This document shows, one piece after another, positions 61,191-64,000 of a stretch of DNA of 64,000 nt. Each line of letters begins with the position of its first letter. Positions within the stretch are counted from its first letter, which is position 1. The stretch is from NCBI GenBank assembly GCA_016866475.1, contig VGMF01000003.1, positions 77,442 to 141,441 of the forward strand, written 5' to 3'. The translations under genes and the position numbers were made by a program. Source of the DNA: Chlamydiota bacterium. GTDB lineage: Bacteria; Chlamydiota; Chlamydiia; Chlamydiales; RGXB01. The notes below the pieces were generated by a model that saw only the letters and a program-made list of their open reading frames with translations, did not search any database and was not told the origin of the DNA.

Positions 61191-63467
61191 CTATTTTATA
61201 CAAGGGGCTATATCTTTCTTTCTAGAGGTGATAGATCCGGCCTCAAAGCTCAACACGATCCATGGTTTTTCACTTACAGATGCGGTACTTTTAAAACCTG
61301 CTATCTCATCGAAAAGAGTTTTGTACTCTTTGGGAACAAATGCTTCGATCCGTTTTTTTGCGTGCATTTGGATGAACATCATCAAAAAGTAGGAGAGTTG
61401 GGTAACACCTTCATCGGAGGAACTCGCAGTAATCCAAATCTCATCTTTATGATTTTGATTTGGTTTTAGACCCTTATAAAGATCCTCTGCACCCTCAACC
61501 GTTGTGAGCATCAGAATCTTAAGGGATTGCTCGGTCTTGTGCTCGTACCATGTTTTTGCCACGGCGTCATAATTCTTTTTCAGGGTTTTGATATTATTTG
61601 GGTACACCTTCAATTGGCTGACAAGCGCCTCTCCCTGTTTTTTCGTATCATTAAAGATCTTTAGCGACTGCAGACGTTGTTCTACGTCCTCCTCTTTTAG
61701 GCTATAGACAGTTTTGTAAAATCTGTAGAGTTCAGAGTTTTGAATGAGGGGCTTGAGCTGTGTAGGATCAATCACCTCGGTAATTTTATTTTGCTCCAAG
61801 GAGACTAATCGATTGACCAGTTCTACGACAATCTCATGGTCTAAAGCTGTTTTTTTAGACAAGAGATCCGTGTCATCCAATATCGCATACAAAAACATCT
61901 GATAATCGGCCGCTTCCCTTTTCGAGTCGCACCAACCAATCTGCATTGCCCGCGCTATCCTCTCCTCCAGGACCCGCTCCAATATCCTTAGCTGCCGTGT
62001 GTCAGACACATTTTTTGCCCCCTCTAAAAGCGCTGTATTAAGCTGCTCTTCTGTCGGTCCATCGGTCACCAGTTTTTTATTTATGTCAAAAGCTAATTTA
62101 GCCCCAATCACATTTGAGGACTGCACATCCATAGTATAGATAGTGGCTACTTTTTGAGTTTTGACGTCCGTTTTGTGGTGGTCTATTATGGCTGCAATCT
62201 CTATGTAGCGGGGAATACCGATCTCGTTAGGATTGCTGAAGTCTCTCAAAACAACAAACCCTTGGGTAGGACTACGCAATCGGGAGGAGTAGATCACCCC
62301 TTCGACTTTACTGTCTCTTGTAACAAAAATTGCAGACCGGTCATGAATGCGCAAATTGATCTCTTCAATTGTTGTACGAGGATGAACGGAACTCTTTTTC
62401 TCCTCATAGACTTTCTCCTTGACCATCAAGGCAATAGAAAACGTATCTATATGCGAGCGTAATTTTCTAAAAGCATCCGAAAGAAGATTAAAAATCTGCT
62501 CCAGATCACCTATTTCACCCTTTTTATGCCGCTCGACAGCCGCATGGAACCGGTCAAATCCAAAGGAATAGATCCTGTCCATTTTCTGCATGAAATGGAG
62601 AATTGAGGACTCCAATCCCTGCTCCACATCCAAAACCTTTTCAAGAAAGGTGTGGAGATAATTTTTCCTTTTTAGAGCAAATTCCTGCACAGGCTCCAGC
62701 TCTTTAAATCGAAAGTTTAAAAGCCTTTTCACATCCCCTTCTTTAGATACAAGAGCTTGAAAAAAAGCGTTTTGGGCCCAACGTATACAGTGGTTCAGGC
62801 TGTCTGTAACCAATCGAACCTTCTCAACATCTTCCGGTAGCCATCCACCGCAAAAATTCCCCTCTTTATCCACGACACAGCAGGCATGTTTAGAGCTTTC
62901 GGACGAAACATCCAAAGTTTTGTCCTCTAGACGGTGAATTTTTAGCCCCTCGGTTGTAGCCAAATCCAGGGCTACCAAGGTGAGCTCTGACCTGTTATCA
63001 GCAAACACCTGAAAAAAACTAGGTCCGTATGTTTTTAAAAATAGGAGTTTTACCTCAAGAATTTCCTCAGGAGTATTTGGAACATTCCAATGGTGCAAAT
63101 TTTGGGACACATCCATTTCAAATGCATCCATCCATCCGTTGAATGAGCTCACAACAGTATCAATATCGGGGCTCAGGTGTGCAGTCACCACAACAGAACC
63201 GGGCATCTGCCCGTTTGCTGCCACCGGGAAAAGAATTTGAGAGGCCTCCCTGGGGGCCTTGCGTCCCATAATCTTCTGCCGGATCTCCATCTGTTTTTCT
63301 TTGGAGAGGTTGCTATGGTTTTTCAAGTAGAATTCATAATCACAAATCGAAATCTGCATCCCTTCGGACCGCTTCCCTTCCAAATGTTTCACCACCTCTT
63401 TAAGTAAAAAGCAAGGGGCAGGTTGTTGAAGTATGTACTCAGTAAGGGTTTGAAAAACGTGCAACAT
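61191..63467 (-). CDS. Large DHH-family phosphoesterase/pyrophosphatase-like protein
   Basis: The 758-residue protein has the motifs of DHH-type metal phosphoesterases, split by a large insertion. Motif I is AHLSPDIDTVVSS (96-108; compare GHxNPDxDSIxSA of family II inorganic pyrophosphatases). The DHH motif is IIDHHKTD at 428-434. The gap of about 320 residues between them is far longer than in the compact enzyme and includes a helical region and a possible CBS-like strand (SAIFVTRDSKVEGVIY). AILDDTDLLSKKTALDHEI matches the later aspartate motif (aIlsDTxxfkSxT). Regulatory CBS-PPases also carry an insertion there. The substrate is unknown. The ATG lacks a Shine-Dalgarno sequence. Confidence 0.78.
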   Translation of the reverse strand: MLHVFQTLTEYILQQPAPCFLLKEVVKHLEGKRSEGMQISICDYEFYLKNHSNLSKEKQMEIRQKIMGRKAPREASQILFPVAANGQMPGSVVVTAHLSPDIDTVVSSFNGWMDAFEMDVSQNLHHWNVPNTPEEILEVKLLFLKTYGPSFFQVFADNRSELTLVALDLATTEGLKIHRLEDKTLDVSSESSKHACCVVDKEGNFCGGWLPEDVEKVRLVTDSLNHCIRWAQNAFFQALVSKEGDVKRLLNFRFKELEPVQEFALKRKNYLHTFLEKVLDVEQGLESSILHFMQKMDRIYSFGFDRFHAAVERHKKGEIGDLEQIFNLLSDAFRKLRSHIDTFSIALMVKEKVYEEKKSSVHPRTTIEEINLRIHDRSAIFVTRDSKVEGVIYSSRLRSPTQGFVVLRDFSNPNEIGIPRYIEIAAIIDHHKTDVKTQKVATIYTMDVQSSNVIGAKLAFDINKKLVTDGPTEEQLNTALLEGAKNVSDTRQLRILERVLEERIARAMQIGWCDSKREAADYQMFLYAILDDTDLLSKKTALDHEIVVELVNRLVSLEQNKITEVIDPTQLKPLIQNSELYRFYKTVYSLKEEDVEQRLQSLKIFNDTKKQGEALVSQLKVYPNNIKTLKKNYDAVAKTWYEHKTEQSLKILMLTTVEGAEDLYKGLKPNQNHKDEIWITASSSDEGVTQLSYFLMMFIQMHAKKRIEAFVPKEYKTLFDEIAGFKSTASVSEKPWIVLSFEAGSITSRKKDIAPCIK

Positions 63468-63532
63468 AATTTAACTCGTCGACATTTTGTCTAGATAGTT
63501 TATGGCTCAAATTCTTGTCGATAAGAACAAGG

Positions 63533-63564
63533 TTAAAAAGAAAGAGAGCCAAAAATTCTCTCTT
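63533..63564 (-). terminator. Terminator of tRNA-Arg(TCT)
   Basis: Read leftward, AAGAGAG (complement of 63558-63564) pairs with CTCTCTT (complement of 63542-63548) around a 9-nt loop and runs into a T-rich tract. It lies 17 bp after the tRNA 3' end. Confidence 0.7.
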
Positions 63565-63581
63565 AAAAAGAAGATAAAAAT

Positions 63582-63655
63582 TGAACCGAGCAGGACTCGA
63601 ACCTGCGACCTACTGCTTAGAAGGCAGTTGCTCTATCCAGCTGAGCTATCGGTCC
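63582..63655 (-). tRNA. tRNA-Arg (anticodon TCT)
   Basis: The complement folds as a 74-nt tRNA with acceptor GGACCGA/TCGGTTC (one G-U pair) and discriminator A. The anticodon loop CTTCTAA carries TCT, and the T arm has GGTTCGAGTCC. CCA is not encoded. A hairpin lies in its 5' flank and a terminator follows. Confidence 0.95.
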
Positions 63656-63657
63656 GT

Positions 63658-63713
63658 AAAGGTGACAACATCTGGTCTTTGTTTCTTTAGAGCAAAGCCC
63701 GGACATCACCTTT
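63658..63713. repeat. Imperfect long hairpin between tRNA-Arg and kdsA
   Basis: AAAGGTGA (63658-63665) and TCACCTTT (63706-63713) form the outer stem, and CTTTG/CAAAG (63677-63681 with 63693-63697) the inner one, with CTGG/CCGG pairing between. It lies in the gap between the divergent tRNA-Arg and kdsA. It could form in the kdsA leader or in the tRNA precursor, or be an operator. Confidence 0.4.
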
Positions 63714-63761
63714 TCTGCACTATATTAGAGAATCTCTTGATTCGAATGCAAGGGTAAAGTT

Positions 63762-64000
63762 ATGCTCTCAAATGTCTTTATGTCGAAAGCGCTATATACA
63801 GAACTGAGTGAACAATTTTTTGCAATCCTGGGCCCTTGTGTGATCGAGTCGGAATCGCACACCCTGTATATGGCAGAAGAAATCGCACATCTTCGTCGTA
63901 AGACCGGTATCCCTATAGTTTTCAAGGCAAGCTTTGACAAGGCAAACAGAACCTCTTTGCACAGTTTTCGGGGTCCCGGTATCGATGAGGGGTTACGCAT
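63762..64000 (+). CDS. kdsA: 3-deoxy-8-phosphooctulonate synthase (KdsA), N-terminal part, cut by window edge
   Basis: The frame from ATG 63762 is open to the window end and encodes 79 residues. [20 protein letters not shown], then [20 protein letters not shown] and [10 protein letters not shown], are the hallmark N-terminal motifs of KdsA (the GPCVIES and [12 protein letters not shown] blocks bind PEP and arabinose-5-phosphate). KdsA makes Kdo-8-phosphate for LPS. An AGGG lies 8 nt upstream of the ATG; an in-frame ATG at 63780 is the alternative. It fits the LPS gene content (lpxB, heptose genes) of this window. Confidence 0.93.
   Translation, partial: MLSNVFMSKALYTELSEQFFAILGPCVIESESHTLYMAEEIAHLRRKTGIPIVFKASFDKANRTSLHSFRGPGIDEGLR

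Noticed and set aside
63502-63690. Open frame on the plus strand across tRNA-Arg(TCT)
   Set aside because: It is the antisense reading of the tRNA; the typical tRNA-shadow peptide pattern and lack of family similarity show it is not a gene.
1-64000. CRISPR arrays, prophages, insertion sequences, integrases
   Set aside because: No regular spaced repeats, transposase, integrase or phage genes were seen in any part of the window.

Overview
The window is a gene-dense piece of a chlamydial chromosome, almost certainly from an environmental (non-Chlamydiaceae) member of the Chlamydiales. The evidence is gene content and order. Long blocks follow the Chlamydia trachomatis order as I remember it: rplY-pth-rpsF-rpsR-rplI-ispE beside glgA, pgsA and a fused glyQS; mutS-uvrC; rpmJ-rpsN beside rpmH-rnpA; pcnB with lpxB; prfB-acetyltransferase-yebC beside SWIB-ispD-truA; recO-yidD-LysM-pheT-MORN-like lipoprotein; trhO/rpsD/nfo; and rluD-KH near kdsA. 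Other genes are absent from C. trachomatis to my knowledge and fit the larger metabolism of the Waddlia/Parachlamydia/Simkania lineages: heptose synthesis, asparaginyl-tRNA synthetase and squalene-hopene cyclase. The moderate GC content would suit a Waddlia-like organism, but the genus is inference. I see no phage, insertion sequence, CRISPR array or rRNA operon.

Layout. 1-2111: the 3' end of htpX, then the heptose genes hldA and hldD. 2238-5481: the leftward operon tRNA-Gln, rplY, pth, rpsF, rpsR, rplI, ispE. 5732-11397: a small orphan gene, glgA, pgsA and fused glyQS, closed by a clear terminator. 11558-17126: small gene-mutS-uvrC, facing an AmaP-like/Asp23 pair. 17260-20338: rpmJ-rpsN leftward and rpmH-rnpA-pcrA rightward with overlapping genes. 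20410-25683: a thioredoxin-fold protein, tyrP, pcnB, an alpha/beta hydrolase and lpxB. 25738-29114: yceD-rpmF, an RNase G-type nuclease and plsB. 29111-33870: the leftward series prfB (programmed +1 frameshift), two GNATs, yebC and squalene-hopene cyclase.

34124-38006: a candidate secreted protein, a UDPGP-family transferase, SWIB, ispD and truA. 38142-39787: two convergent glycosyltransferases that both carry export signals. 40016-42836: tRNA-Leu, a branched-chain amino acid carrier, a secreted hypothetical and a HAD phosphatase. 42883-47024: tRNA-Arg, rlmN, long-form hpf, a small PD-(D/E)XK protein, a DUF115/Maf-like protein and a lipoprotein. 47169-52644: truncated recO, tRNA-Leu, yidD, a LysM protein, an internally deleted pheT, a MORN-like lipoprotein and a 57-residue gene. 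52719-57624: an SNF2 ATPase, trhO, rpsD and nfo. 57641-64000: asnS, a small charged protein, rluD, two tandem KH proteins, a large DHH phosphoesterase-like protein, tRNA-Arg and the 5' part of kdsA.

Most genes serve translation, DNA repair, envelope lipid and LPS synthesis (ispE, ispD, lpxB, kdsA, plsB, pgsA, heptose genes) and RNA handling. The most unusual points are a PheT that lacks its tRNA-binding OB-fold region, an rnpA whose conserved N-terminus begins inside rpmH without a standard start codon, a hopanoid cyclase at the end of a chlamydial translation-gene series, exported glycosyltransferases, and a hibernation-factor gene coupled to nuclease-like and Maf-like genes.
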